Below, piece after piece: positions 17,330-25,501 of a stretch of DNA of 40,575 nucleotides. Below the pieces are notes generated by a model. The model did no database searches, was not told the origin of the DNA, and worked only from the letters and a program-made list of their open reading frames with translations. The translations under genes and the position numbers were made by a program. The stretch comes from Saprospiraceae bacterium (GTDB lineage: Bacteria > Bacteroidota > Bacteroidia > Chitinophagales > Saprospiraceae), in NCBI GenBank assembly GCA_020627825.1, contig JAHDGD010000007.1, positions 1-40,575 of the forward strand. Direction: 5' to 3'. Position 1 is the first letter of the stretch. Every line of letters starts with the position of its first letter.

Positions 17330-18121
17330 ATGAAACAAAAATTTCGAATTGGATTGACTTTAAGCGGAGGAGGAGCAAAAGGAGCCGCACATATTGGAAT
17401 CCTAAAAGCTCTCGAAGAAAGAAATATCAATATTGATGTTATTTCAGGAACAAGTTCTGGATCTATTGTAGGAGCCTTGTTTGCATATGGTTATTCTAGT
17501 GATGAAATATTAGATTTTTTTCTATCGACTACGATATTTAAACCTGGGTATTATACATGGAAGAAACCAGGTATTTTGGACACTGAAGCATTAGGTGGAT
17601 TACTAGAGCCCTTATTGAAGGAAAATGCTTTTGCAGCGTTAAAAGTGCCTATGTATATTGTTGCTACTGATATAGAGAATGCTAGGTCCAAGGTGTTTAG
17701 CAAGGGAGAACTCATAAAGCCTATTTTAGCCTCTTGTAGTTTTCCAGGTGTTTTCGCACCAGTGAAAATACAAGACAGATTATATTCTGATGGAGGAATT
17801 CTTAATAATTTTCCTGTAGAAATCATTCGTCAAGAATGTGAAGTGTTGATTGGTGCAAATGTTCAAATTGTTGATTTTGTAGATAAACGAAAATTGAAGT
17901 CTACGTTTTCTTTAGTGCAAAGAGTCTTTAATATTAGTACTCGATACAATAGTCTTCAAAAGTATCATGATTGTGATCTTGTAATTTCACCTCTTGAGTT
18001 GTCAAAATTTGCTACATTCAATATGTTCAAGATGAAAAAGATGTATCAAATAGGCTATGAAGAGGCTAGTAAGAAATTGGATGCCTTTGCAAAACAAAAT
18101 GAACATTTTGTTTCCTTATAG
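17330..18121 (+). CDS. Patatin-like phospholipase family protein
   Basis: This family cleaves acyl chains from phospholipids with a Ser-Asp dyad. The 263-residue product has the oxyanion loop SGGGAKG at residues 12-18, the nucleophile elbow GTSSG (Ser42) and the Asp154 motif SDGGILNNFPVE. It matches the short cytoplasmic RssA/YchK-type patatins and has no signal peptide or barrel domain. The substrate is unknown. About 100 bases separate it from bamD, which has its own promoter. Confidence 0.9.
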   Translation: MKQKFRIGLTLSGGGAKGAAHIGILKALEERNINIDVISGTSSGSIVGALFAYGYSSDEILDFFLSTTIFKPGYYTWKKPGILDTEALGGLLEPLLKENAFAALKVPMYIVATDIENARSKVFSKGELIKPILASCSFPGVFAPVKIQDRLYSDGGILNNFPVEIIRQECEVLIGANVQIVDFVDKRKLKSTFSLVQRVFNISTRYNSLQKYHDCDLVISPLELSKFATFNMFKMKKMYQIGYEEASKKLDAFAKQNEHFVSL

Positions 18122-18183
18122 TTTTATCTTCTTATTCCATACTTTTTATAAAATTAGAAAGGTCTCAATATCACAAAAACGCG

Positions 18184-18215
18184 TTTGATTCGTTCATATA
18201 AATATACTATCTTTG
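18184..18215 (+). promoter_or_regulatory. Promoter of the bamD operon (TTTG-N20-TATCTTTG)
   Basis: TTTG (18184-18187), 20 bases, then TATCTTTG (18208-18215) is a full match to the Bacteroidota -33/-7 promoter. The expected transcription start falls within a few bases of the bamD ATG at 18223, so the mRNA may be leaderless or nearly so. Confidence 0.75.
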
Positions 18216-18222
18216 CGGGCTT

Positions 18223-19020
18223 ATGAGAGTTAAACACATTTTACTTTTTTGTTTATTTATTAGCATTTTCGCTTCTTGTAAAACTGAGTTTGAAAAAGTG
18301 CGGGCAAGTGGCGATGCTGAATTGATGTTGAAAACAGCAGATAAATTTTACGAAGAAGAAAATTATTTACAAGCTCAAAGCCTGTATGAGATTGTAATTC
18401 CGTTTTTCAGAGGTAAAGAAAAAGCAGCAGACATTTTCTTTAATTATGCGTATACGCATTATTACTTGTCTGAATTTATTTTAGCTAATCACTATTTTAA
18501 GAACTTCTCTAATACATATATTAATGATCCGAAAAGAGAAGAAGCTCTTTATATGGCAGCGTACAGTAATTATGCTATGAGTCCCAATTATAAATTGGAT
18601 CAATCATACAGTGACATTGCTATTTCGGAGTTTCAACTTTTTATCAATACGTTTCCTAATTCTGACAAAGTAGAAGAGGCAAATGAATTGATTCAAGGTA
18701 TGCGGGATAAACAAGAAATAAAAGCATTCGAGCAAGGAGAATTGTATTTAGATATCAAACAATATGAGGCAGCATTAGTAGCATATGAGAATATGATTCA
18801 AGAATTCCCAGATAGTGATCTTGTAGAAGAAGCACGATATAAGTCGGTTATTGCATCATATGATTTAGCAAGAAATAGTATTTATAATAAACAGAAAGAA
18901 CGTTTTGAAGAAGTACTAGTACGAGCTGAGAAGTTTGAAAAGAAACACCCACGTTCCAAATATATTAAGGAACTAAAAACAATAAAAAAAGATTCTAAGA
19001 ATAAGATAAAGGAATTATAA
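18223..19020 (+). CDS. bamD: Outer-membrane protein assembly factor BamD
   Basis: BamD is a periplasmic TPR lipoprotein of the BAM complex, which inserts beta-barrels into the outer membrane. The 265-residue product has a lipoprotein signal with Cys19 (FASCK) and several TPR-like helix pairs (AQSLYEIVIPFF, IFFNYAYTHYYLSEF, YEAALVAYENMIQEFPDSD). The C-terminus is basic. It is the first gene of a five-gene operon; rpoZ starts 1 base after its stop codon. The bamD-rpoZ-coaBC-porD order is widespread in Bacteroidota and supports the call. Confidence 0.9.
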   Translation: MRVKHILLFCLFISIFASCKTEFEKVRASGDAELMLKTADKFYEEENYLQAQSLYEIVIPFFRGKEKAADIFFNYAYTHYYLSEFILANHYFKNFSNTYINDPKREEALYMAAYSNYAMSPNYKLDQSYSDIAISEFQLFINTFPNSDKVEEANELIQGMRDKQEIKAFEQGELYLDIKQYEAALVAYENMIQEFPDSDLVEEARYKSVIASYDLARNSIYNKQKERFEEVLVRAEKFEKKHPRSKYIKELKTIKKDSKNKIKEL

Positions 19021-19021
19021 T

Positions 19022-19369
19022 ATGTCAGATATCAAAAGTAAAGTTCAAGGATTGGATCCGAATGTATCCCCTAGAGATGTAAAACACTTAGCAAGTACTA
19101 CAGGAAATATATATGAAGTACTCACTGTTATTTCGAAAAGAGCGAATCAATTATCTGTTGATTTAAAAGAAGAATTACACGCTAAGTTGAAAGAATTTGC
19201 TGTAACATCTGATACAATTGAAGAGGTACAAGAAAATAAAGAACAAATTGAAATATCAAAGTTCTACGAAAGGTTACCAAATCCTGTTCTTATTGCAACA
19301 GATGAATTCTTAAATAATCAATTGGAATTTGATTACAGAAACCAAGAGGCTGATCGTTCAAACTCTTAA
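19022..19369 (+). CDS. rpoZ: DNA-directed RNA polymerase omega subunit
   Basis: Omega supports folding and assembly of the beta' subunit of RNA polymerase. The 115-residue product belongs to the Bacteroidota omega family, with NIYEVLTVISKRANQLSVDLK near residues 29-49 in place of the canonical N-terminal helix motif. A short acidic stretch and the C-terminal segment YERLPNPVLIATDEFL follow. The start codon lies 1 base after bamD, and coaBC begins 27 bases downstream. Confidence 0.85.
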   Translation: MSDIKSKVQGLDPNVSPRDVKHLASTTGNIYEVLTVISKRANQLSVDLKEELHAKLKEFAVTSDTIEEVQENKEQIEISKFYERLPNPVLIATDEFLNNQLEFDYRNQEADRSNS

Positions 19370-19396
19370 ATCGTTTCCAATTTTTAACCGCATTTT

Positions 19397-20584
19397 ATGC
19401 AATTGAAAGGTAAGAACGTATTACTCGCTGTAAGCGGATCTATAGCTGTTTATAAGAGTTTGTTTCTTACACGATTACTAGTTAAGGAAGGAGCTGAAGT
19501 TAAAATTATTATGACTCCTGCATCTACTGACTTTGTATCTCCTTTATCTTTCTCAACTTTATCAAAACATCCTGTGTACAGTGATGTTAGTTCTGGAGAT
19601 CAATGGAATAATCATGTAGAATTAGGCTTATGGGCAGATGTAATGTTAATTGCTCCTGCTACTGCCACTACCATGGCTAAGTTAGCTAATGGTATTGCAG
19701 ATAATATGGTTATAGCTTGCTATTTATCAGCTAAATGTCCAGTTTTCTTTGCTCCGGCTATGGATTTAGATATGTGGAAACATCCTTCAACAAAACGTAA
19801 TTTGGAGACTTTACAATCTTATGGAAATACCTTTATTCAAGTAGGAGATGGTGAATTGGCAAGTGGTTTAAGTGGAGAAGGAAGAATGGCTGAACCTGAA
19901 GAAATAGTTTCCATACTTCGCAATTATTTTTCAACACGCCAAGACCTGAAAGGTAAAAAAGCAATTGTTACGGCGGGACCTACCTATGAAGATCTAGATC
20001 CAGTCCGTTATATAGGAAACCGCAGTACTGGACGAATGGGAATAGCATTAGCTGAAGAATTAGCTCTAAGAGGAGCAGAAGTCACGTTGGTTTTGGGCCC
20101 CAGCCCGTTAAAAACTAGCTCTGAATATACAACTGTTCGAGTACGGAATGCAGAACAAATGTTTCATGAGGTAAAAGCATTACACCAATCTAGTGATATT
20201 GTCATTTTTGCCGCAGCTGTGGCAGATTATAAACCTGCGAAGGTTGCAGAGCATAAAATAAAAAAGAAAGAAGGAGACCTCGCTATCCAACTCGAGAGGA
20301 CAATAGATATAGCGAAAACATTAGGAGCTGAAAAGAAAAATCAAATTCACATCGGGTTTGCCTTAGAAACCACTAAAGGTGATAAGAATGCTCAAGTAAA
20401 ATTAGTGAAGAAAAATTTTGACATTATCGTACTTAATACCCTTGCAGATAAGGGAGCAGGCTTTGCACACGATACAAATAAGATTACTTTATACGGTGAA
20501 AATGGATTGATCCAAGCATATCCACTAACTAGCAAGAAAAAAGCGGCCCAAAATATAATAGATGCATTATCAAAAAAGTTATAA
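19397..20584 (+). CDS. coaBC: Bifunctional phosphopantothenoylcysteine decarboxylase/ligase
   Basis: CoaBC joins 4'-phosphopantothenate to cysteine (CoaB, CTP) and decarboxylates the product (CoaC, FMN) on the way to coenzyme A. The 395-residue product has the CoaC flavoprotein first, with VSGSIAVYKS, the conserved His73 in NNHVELG, APATATTMAKLANGIADN and PAMDLDMW. CoaB follows from about residue 185, with AGPTYEDLDPVRYIGNRSTG and the nucleotide-binding AAVADYKP. In CoaC the usual catalytic Cys position (ACG in E. coli) reads ASG (Ser156) within GELASGLSGEGRM. The gene is the third in the bamD operon. Confidence 0.94.
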   Translation: MQLKGKNVLLAVSGSIAVYKSLFLTRLLVKEGAEVKIIMTPASTDFVSPLSFSTLSKHPVYSDVSSGDQWNNHVELGLWADVMLIAPATATTMAKLANGIADNMVIACYLSAKCPVFFAPAMDLDMWKHPSTKRNLETLQSYGNTFIQVGDGELASGLSGEGRMAEPEEIVSILRNYFSTRQDLKGKKAIVTAGPTYEDLDPVRYIGNRSTGRMGIALAEELALRGAEVTLVLGPSPLKTSSEYTTVRVRNAEQMFHEVKALHQSSDIVIFAAAVADYKPAKVAEHKIKKKEGDLAIQLERTIDIAKTLGAEKKNQIHIGFALETTKGDKNAQVKLVKKNFDIIVLNTLADKGAGFAHDTNKITLYGENGLIQAYPLTSKKKAAQNIIDALSKKL

Positions 20585-20606
20585 AAGGGTGTTTTAAATC
20601 AAACAT

Positions 20607-21512
20607 ATGGTACAAAAGCTTTTATTTTTTACATTTTTATTAATCTCTGGATTATCTGTTTCAGGTCAAGAGTTGAACTTTTCTGTTTCTGTTCAAGCAC
20701 CAAACTTGAACGTTATTGATCCGAGAGTGATCACAATCATGGAAAATCAGATCCAAGAATTCTTGAATACAACAAAATGGACAAATGATGATTTTGCTCC
20801 AGAAGAGCGAATTCAAGGTAATTTATTGATTGCAATCACAAATGACGATAATTCGAATAATTTTTCCGCTGATCTTACCATACAATCTATAAGGCCGATA
20901 TTTAATTCGACACAAAAGACTACGCTGCTTAATTATAAAGATGAAATCTCTTTTACATACATCGAAAATCAACCGATTCGGAATAGCGAAGAGAAATTTT
21001 TTGATAATCTGTCTTCGATTCTTACCTTCTATGCATACATGATCATTGGAATGGATTACGATACGTTCTCTAAGTATGGCGGTGAAAAGTATTTCAATAT
21101 TGTCAATAATATGATACTGTCTTTACCAAGCAATGTACAGCTGTCTTCAGGCTGGTCTCCTGCAGATGGAAATAGAAAAAGAAGTAAATACTGGATGGTT
21201 GAAAATTTGCTGAGTCCACGAATGAAGGGATATCGAGAGGCAATGTATACCTATCATAGAAAAGGACTTGATGTTATGCATGAAGATCCAAGCAAAGGTA
21301 AAGCCATTGTTTTGTCAACTCTTAAATCTATTCAACGTGCCAATCAGTCTTATCCAAATTCTATGATTATTCAAATGTTTAGCGATAGTAAACATGACGA
21401 AGTTATACAGATATTTTTAGTCGCTGAGCGTCCAGAAAAAAATATTGTTTATAACATAATGGTTGAGGTTGATCCATATCGTACTGCTACCTTTTCAACT
21501 TTAAGGAAATAG
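20607..21512 (+). CDS. porD: T9SS protein PorD (DUF4835 family)
   Basis: The 301-residue product has a signal peptide (LLFFTFLLISGLSVSGQ) and the typical N-terminus ELNFSVSVQAPNL of DUF4835. MENQIQEFLNTTKWTNDDF, YDTFSKYGGEKYF and the C-terminal region also fit. This family is annotated as T9SS component PorD; its exact role is poorly known. It is exported, probably to the periplasm or outer membrane. It lies fourth in the bamD operon, 22 bases after coaBC and 1 base before purN. Confidence 0.82.
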   Translation: MVQKLLFFTFLLISGLSVSGQELNFSVSVQAPNLNVIDPRVITIMENQIQEFLNTTKWTNDDFAPEERIQGNLLIAITNDDNSNNFSADLTIQSIRPIFNSTQKTTLLNYKDEISFTYIENQPIRNSEEKFFDNLSSILTFYAYMIIGMDYDTFSKYGGEKYFNIVNNMILSLPSNVQLSSGWSPADGNRKRSKYWMVENLLSPRMKGYREAMYTYHRKGLDVMHEDPSKGKAIVLSTLKSIQRANQSYPNSMIIQMFSDSKHDEVIQIFLVAERPEKNIVYNIMVEVDPYRTATFSTLRK

Positions 21513-21513
21513 G

Positions 21514-22080
21514 ATGAAGCGTATTGCTGTTTTTGCAAGTGGAAGTGGTTCCAATGCTGAAAATATTTATCACTATTTCAAAAATCACAAGGACGTTTCA
21601 GTAGAATTTATTCTAACTAATAAATACGATGCTTTCGTTATAGAACGAGCAAAAAAACTTGACATACCTATTATTATTATTTCAAATAGAGCATTCAAGA
21701 ACGGCGATTTTCTTCTTAATGTATTATCTCAATATCCTATTGATCTTATTGTTTTAGCGGGATTTTTACAACTAATACCATCCTATTTACTAGAACGCTT
21801 TCCGAATAAAATCATAAATATTCATCCGGCATTATTACCTGCTTATGGAGGGAAAGGGATGTATGGAAAACATGTACACAAAGCAGTTAAAGAGAATAAA
21901 GAAGAGCGATCAGGAATTACCATACATTATGTGAATGAACACTATGATGAAGGTGAAATCATAATGCAAGAATCATGTTCTCTTTCGCAATATGACTCTG
22001 TAGAAGATATCGCTAAGAAAGTAGGAGAACTTGAATATACATACTATCCGAAGGCTATAGAAGAAGTTCTAGGGGCTTAG
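21514..22080 (+). CDS. purN: Phosphoribosylglycinamide formyltransferase
   Basis: PurN transfers a formyl group from 10-formyl-tetrahydrofolate to GAR in purine synthesis. The 188-residue product starts with the phosphate-binding ASGSGSNAENI. It has the catalytic Asn102 and His104 in NIHPALLP, the Asp in HYDEGEIIMQ (about 145), and the folate-pocket region LAGFLQLIP. It ends the bamD operon and overlaps the opposing PLP-enzyme gene by 26 bases, leaving no room for a classical terminator. Confidence 0.93.
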   Translation: MKRIAVFASGSGSNAENIYHYFKNHKDVSVEFILTNKYDAFVIERAKKLDIPIIIISNRAFKNGDFLLNVLSQYPIDLIVLAGFLQLIPSYLLERFPNKIINIHPALLPAYGGKGMYGKHVHKAVKENKEERSGITIHYVNEHYDEGEIIMQESCSLSQYDSVEDIAKKVGELEYTYYPKAIEEVLGA

Positions 22081-22996
22081 AAATTTCGTTTGAGATTCCT
22101 TTCAATAGTTTGTGAAGCTCTGGATATCTGTAAAAATATCCTTTCCAAGCTTGAATTCCGCCTGTGTGAATAAATACATTATGTGCTTGTTTGTCAAGCT
22201 CACCATAGGTATGAAGGAAATACATAACTTTTGATGTATAAATGGGATCGAGTAATACACCATACTCTTCATAAAAGTGCTCACAAAACAAAAATAATTC
22301 AATGTCCTTGGCGGCGTACTTTTTCATTTCAGGATAATAGTGTAAAATGGCGTTTTCGGTTGTACATTCTATCCTATTTCCTTTGTCTTGCAACGCTTCT
22401 TTTGTCATTCCTTTTATTGCTGGAACCACATGTACCTTATCTCTTGTGGATAGTGCATTGGCTATGCCTAAAGCAGTTCCTCCTGTACCTAAGGAACAAT
22501 ACACATGATATTTCTTACTATCTCGTAGTTGGACTTTTAGCTCTTTAATCAATGTTTTCATACCGCTTTTGACGAATGTCGTTGTACCACCCTCTGGTAT
22601 AATTAATACTTGTTTGATAGGATCGTAAAGTTCTTCATTCATTGTTGATGTCAACTCTTTATAAGATCCTCTATCTAAGCATTCTATCTCCATTCCTAGC
22701 TCAGTACACAACGATAGCGTAGGATTGTTTCTATCAATTTCTTTCCCTCTAATGATGCCTTTGGATCTTAAATTGTGGGATTTTGCATACGCTGCAATTG
22801 CTACTAAATGATTGGAAAAGGCTCCACCATATGTAATGATAGACGAGCTCTGATAATGAGAAACTAAAGCTTTTAATTTCCTCCATTTGTTCCCAGAAAT
22901 AAGTGGATGAATGAGATCGTCTCTTTTAATATGTAATTCGACAGCACTCTTTTTAAGTTTTATCTTCTGAATTGGTGAAGGAATTTGTAGTTTCAT
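22055..22996 (-). CDS. PLP-dependent ACC deaminase/D-cysteine desulfhydrase family enzyme
   Basis: This family uses pyridoxal phosphate to deaminate 1-aminocyclopropane-1-carboxylate or to desulfurate D-cysteine. The 313-residue product has the PLP Lys37 in SGNKWRKLK, AFSNHLVAIAAY (Ser61) near residues 59-70, the phosphate-binding loop LGTGGTALG and YTSKVMYFLH near the end. Most bacterial members annotated this way act on D-cysteine, but the substrate cannot be fixed from the sequence. It converges on purN with a 26-base overlap and is divergent from the potassium channel gene. Confidence 0.87.
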   Translation of the reverse strand: MKLQIPSPIQKIKLKKSAVELHIKRDDLIHPLISGNKWRKLKALVSHYQSSSIITYGGAFSNHLVAIAAYAKSHNLRSKGIIRGKEIDRNNPTLSLCTELGMEIECLDRGSYKELTSTMNEELYDPIKQVLIIPEGGTTTFVKSGMKTLIKELKVQLRDSKKYHVYCSLGTGGTALGIANALSTRDKVHVVPAIKGMTKEALQDKGNRIECTTENAILHYYPEMKKYAAKDIELFLFCEHFYEEYGVLLDPIYTSKVMYFLHTYGELDKQAHNVFIHTGGIQAWKGYFYRYPELHKLLKGISNEISKPLELLL

Positions 22997-23064
22997 TCAT
23001 CAAATTTCGTTATTTTATGTTCATTATAAAATGTAAAACATAGAACTGGGTTTAAAACTCTTTT

Positions 23065-24015
23065 ATGCAAGAAAAACGAAATGACTTTGTAAAACAGTTA
23101 ACTGAATTAGATTCTGTTGCTGAAAAGGAATTAGGATTTGAAGAAAATTTATCTTTTCCTGGTGTTCGATTGATGAATCGAGATGGGTCTGTGAACGTTC
23201 AATTCAAGGGGTATAAAAAGAGAAATAAGTGGAGTGTATATAAATACTTTGTAACAATGAGATCCTTACCATTTTATGGGAGTATATTATTAGCTTACAT
23301 TGTGTTGAATGTTGTATTCGCAAGTCTTTACTTTTGGCAATCTGCGGATGGACTGCAGTTTAGTGGAGGACAAGTGACTTGGATAGATTGTTTTTGGTTT
23401 AGTACGCAAACCTTCACGACTGTTGGATATGGACATATAAGTCCTTCATCTGTATTTGTAAATCTGATTGCAAGTCTCGAAGCATTTTTGGGACTAATCT
23501 TTTTTGCAGTTGCGACAGGATTGGTTTATGGTCGATTTTCAAATTCTAAAGCTGACATTCAGTTCAGCAATAATATATTAATTTCAGATCACGGAGACAA
23601 GTCAATCCTAACTTTGCGATTGACCAACGTATCTAGTTCAGAGTTAAGCGATCTTCAGGCCATAGTGATCATTTCATATATTGAAGTTTTACAAAATCGA
23701 ATGGTAAGGAGGTATAAAAAACTAGATCTTGAATTATCTAGTATTACTGTCATGTCAACCAGTTGGACAATAGAACATGTTATTTCGGACACTTCACCAT
23801 GTGTTATATTGAACAAGAGAAAATTACCTGAAGGTCTTGAGTTTTTGGTATTTATCTCCGCTTTCGATGAAGTTTATGACCAAACAGTAAAAGCTCGTAC
23901 TTCCTATTTAGGTACAGATGTCATACAATCTGCCCAATTTTCGCCTATGACTTTTTACGATAAAGACCGAACTATCGTTGACGTCAAAGAATTGTCTTCC
24001 TATATAAAGCTGTAG
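23065..24015 (+). CDS. KirBac-type inward-rectifier potassium channel
   Basis: The 316-residue product has a basic N-terminal slide region (KGYKKRNKWSVYKYF), membrane helix 1 (about 71-91), a pore helix and the selectivity filter TVGYG (119-123). Membrane helix 2 (about 131-157) and a C-terminal immunoglobulin-like cytoplasmic domain with LTLRLTNVSSSELSDLQA and TSWTIEHVISDTSP follow. This order is that of prokaryotic Kir channels, which are tetramers in the inner membrane gated by lipid or ligand. The start is well placed before the slide helix. It stands alone, 68 bases from the divergent PLP-enzyme gene. Confidence 0.9.
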   Translation: MQEKRNDFVKQLTELDSVAEKELGFEENLSFPGVRLMNRDGSVNVQFKGYKKRNKWSVYKYFVTMRSLPFYGSILLAYIVLNVVFASLYFWQSADGLQFSGGQVTWIDCFWFSTQTFTTVGYGHISPSSVFVNLIASLEAFLGLIFFAVATGLVYGRFSNSKADIQFSNNILISDHGDKSILTLRLTNVSSSELSDLQAIVIISYIEVLQNRMVRRYKKLDLELSSITVMSTSWTIEHVISDTSPCVILNKRKLPEGLEFLVFISAFDEVYDQTVKARTSYLGTDVIQSAQFSPMTFYDKDRTIVDVKELSSYIKL

Positions 24016-24156
24016 TCTGTCGTTAAAAATAGATTGTTTATCGGATTTTTCTTTTTCTGAGTAACTCCAGTTGTAACCCATTCGTCAAACTTATGTCTTT
24101 ACTATAGATCAACTCATTGTAGTGACAATAATTATTAACCAATTAAAAATAAAAAT

Positions 24157-24714
24157 ATGAAAAAGGTATTACTACTTGTAGCTTTATTTTTCACACTAAC
24201 TGTTTCTATTGATGCACAGAAAGATGAAACAATTTTCGGAAGAAGTGGCATTTGTTTGACTGGTGTGTGGGGTGGATATATGCATAATATTAGTTCGTTT
24301 CAAGATGATTTTAGTATTTCACGAAATGGATTCTTTGTTTTCGAGTTAAATAAGAAAATTCTGATAGGGTGGGATGGATTAAATGCAGAATTCAATAGTA
24401 ATGAACTTGGTGGATTGAATTTACAATCAAATGGCCTTACACTAGGATATTCTCCTTGGGCTCATAAACCTTTCCATCCTGTATTTAACATGTATGCAGG
24501 AAGAGGAAGAATTGCAAATGACGAAATTTTAGACAATATAAATGTATATCAACCTAGTATAACACTAGAATTGAATGTTTTTCGATGGATGAAAGTGGGA
24601 ATTGATGGTGGATACCGAATCATTCAAGAAAGTAACCTTACTGGTTTTACAGATCAAGATTTATCAGGCCCTTATGCTGGATTAAAGTTGAAATTTGGGT
24701 GGTCTTGGGATTAA
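24157..24714 (+). CDS. Hypothetical secreted protein, probably a small outer-membrane barrel
   Basis: I do not recognise this 185-residue protein. It has a clear signal peptide (KKVLLLVALFFTLTVSIDAQ). A run of short alternating hydrophobic strands follows (TGVWGGYMHNI, FFVFELNKKILIGWDG, SITLELNVFRWMKVGIDGGYR) and the C-terminus ends AGLKLKFGWSWD, as in small eight-stranded barrels. It is exported, most likely to the outer membrane. It is a single gene, about 140 bases after the channel, with a terminator just downstream. Confidence 0.7.
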   Translation: MKKVLLLVALFFTLTVSIDAQKDETIFGRSGICLTGVWGGYMHNISSFQDDFSISRNGFFVFELNKKILIGWDGLNAEFNSNELGGLNLQSNGLTLGYSPWAHKPFHPVFNMYAGRGRIANDEILDNINVYQPSITLELNVFRWMKVGIDGGYRIIQESNLTGFTDQDLSGPYAGLKLKFGWSWD

Positions 24715-24737
24715 TATTTAATCTCAAAGCAAACTTT

Positions 24738-24770
24738 GAGTGTGTTGAACAAGTTTCAGCGCACTCTTTT
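24738..24770 (+). terminator. Terminator after the small barrel-like gene
   Basis: A 7-base stem GAGTGTG (24738-24744) with CGCACTC (24760-24766), one G-T pair, is followed by eight Ts that run into palindrome copy 7. A second perfect hairpin CTCAAAG/CTTTGAG (24723-24740) overlaps its left arm, so the two stems would be mutually exclusive. Confidence 0.65.
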
Positions 24771-24790
24771 TTTTGGGCTTAAGCCCAAAA
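24771..24790. repeat. Dispersed palindrome, copy 7 (intergenic)
   Basis: TTTTGGGCTTAAGCCCAAAA is a perfect 20-base palindrome with no spacer. It directly follows the T-run of a terminator. Confidence 0.92.
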
Positions 24791-24804
24791 AGATTACTTG
24801 ATGC

Positions 24805-24918
24805 TATTTACGTTACAACATGATCTCTTCCTTAGTAAATTTCGAAATAGCTAAGCCTATTCATCTATTTTAGAAGTTGGACGTACCTGTCTATATGCAA
24901 TTTGAATGAATTACTGCC
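24805..24918 (+). repeat. Diverged intergenic repeat of about 100 bp, copy A
   Basis: By hand alignment the first 86 positions match the copy at 39943 at 66 of 86 without gaps (about 77 percent). Shared blocks include ACGTTACAACAT and CTATTTTA. Similarity continues with a small gap to TTTGAATG. The sequence is not an open frame conserved between copies. Confidence 0.65.
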
Positions 24919-25240
24919 ATTACTAAATTCTATTAACCAGAGTTCTGTATTAATTGCGAAAGCAAAAGAAAATAGAAGCACTTTATTAAAGACGTTTTGT
25001 TGAAAATGTGACAGGCCACATAAAAATAAAATAACGCAGAAGAGAGTAGAATGCTCTAATTTTCCTTAAAATTTGTAGGCCAAAGATTGATTTTCAAAAT
25101 CAGATAATGCGGGTTAAAATCTAAATGACTCATTGATAATCAAGTGCATACAATGCAATCAATTGCGAACTAGTAATCCAGAACTTAGGTTATTACATTA
25201 TATGGGGTAAAGGAATAAGGTAGATATATGTAATTTTAAA

Positions 25241-25260
25241 TTTTGGGCTCGAGCCCAAAA
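25241..25260. repeat. Dispersed palindrome, copy 8 (intergenic)
   Basis: TTTTGGGCTCGAGCCCAAAA is a perfect 20-base palindrome whose centre differs from copy 7 (CTCGAG instead of CTTAAG). The change keeps the symmetry, so both strands changed together. Confidence 0.92.
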
Positions 25261-25306
25261 ACCATAGTAATCCCTATCTAAGGTTAAAGAGTAAAAAGTA
25301 ACTATA

Positions 25307-25500
25307 ATGAGCTTATTATTTGGAGATCTCTATCGAATTACTAAAATACAACATCCAATATTGTTGACCGATGAAAAGGCAAACGAAATGAGTTTTCTTT
25401 TGAACGTTAGTATTATGAAATAATCTTCTAGTGAAGGTAAATCATCTTATAGCCATGACAATCGAGTAACATGCAGACAGCAAAGAAGTTAGAAAGCTGA
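25307..25500 (+). pseudogene. Possible decayed fragment of an AraC-type regulator
   Basis: A 38-codon frame (25307-25423) reads LFGDLYRITKIQHPILLTDE and on to EMSFLLNVSIMK. By eye this resembles the linker between the cupin and HTH domains of AraC-family regulators, where a Pro-hydrophobic segment is followed by a helix. After the TAA at 25421 the same frame continues SYSHDNR, and another frame (25471-25500) reads QTAKKLES, which also fits that helix if two frame breaks are assumed. No HTH domain or cupin is visible. This is a weak, visual match only. Confidence 0.25.
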
Positions 25501-25501
25501 A

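Larger units (their letters stand above)
24715..25501. other. 787-bp gene-poor stretch with repeats
   Basis: This region holds a terminator (24738-24770), palindrome copy 7 (24771-24790), repeat copy A (24805-24918), palindrome copy 8 (25241-25260) and a possible decayed AraC-type fragment (25307-25500). The rest (24919-25240) shows no open frame or structure I can name. Confidence 0.7.

Noticed and set aside
20091-20106. TTTTGGGCCCCAGCCC in coaBC as another palindrome copy
   Set aside because: The match is limited to GGGC and GCCC. The arms do not extend and the residues LGPSP are natural for CoaBC, so chance is likely.
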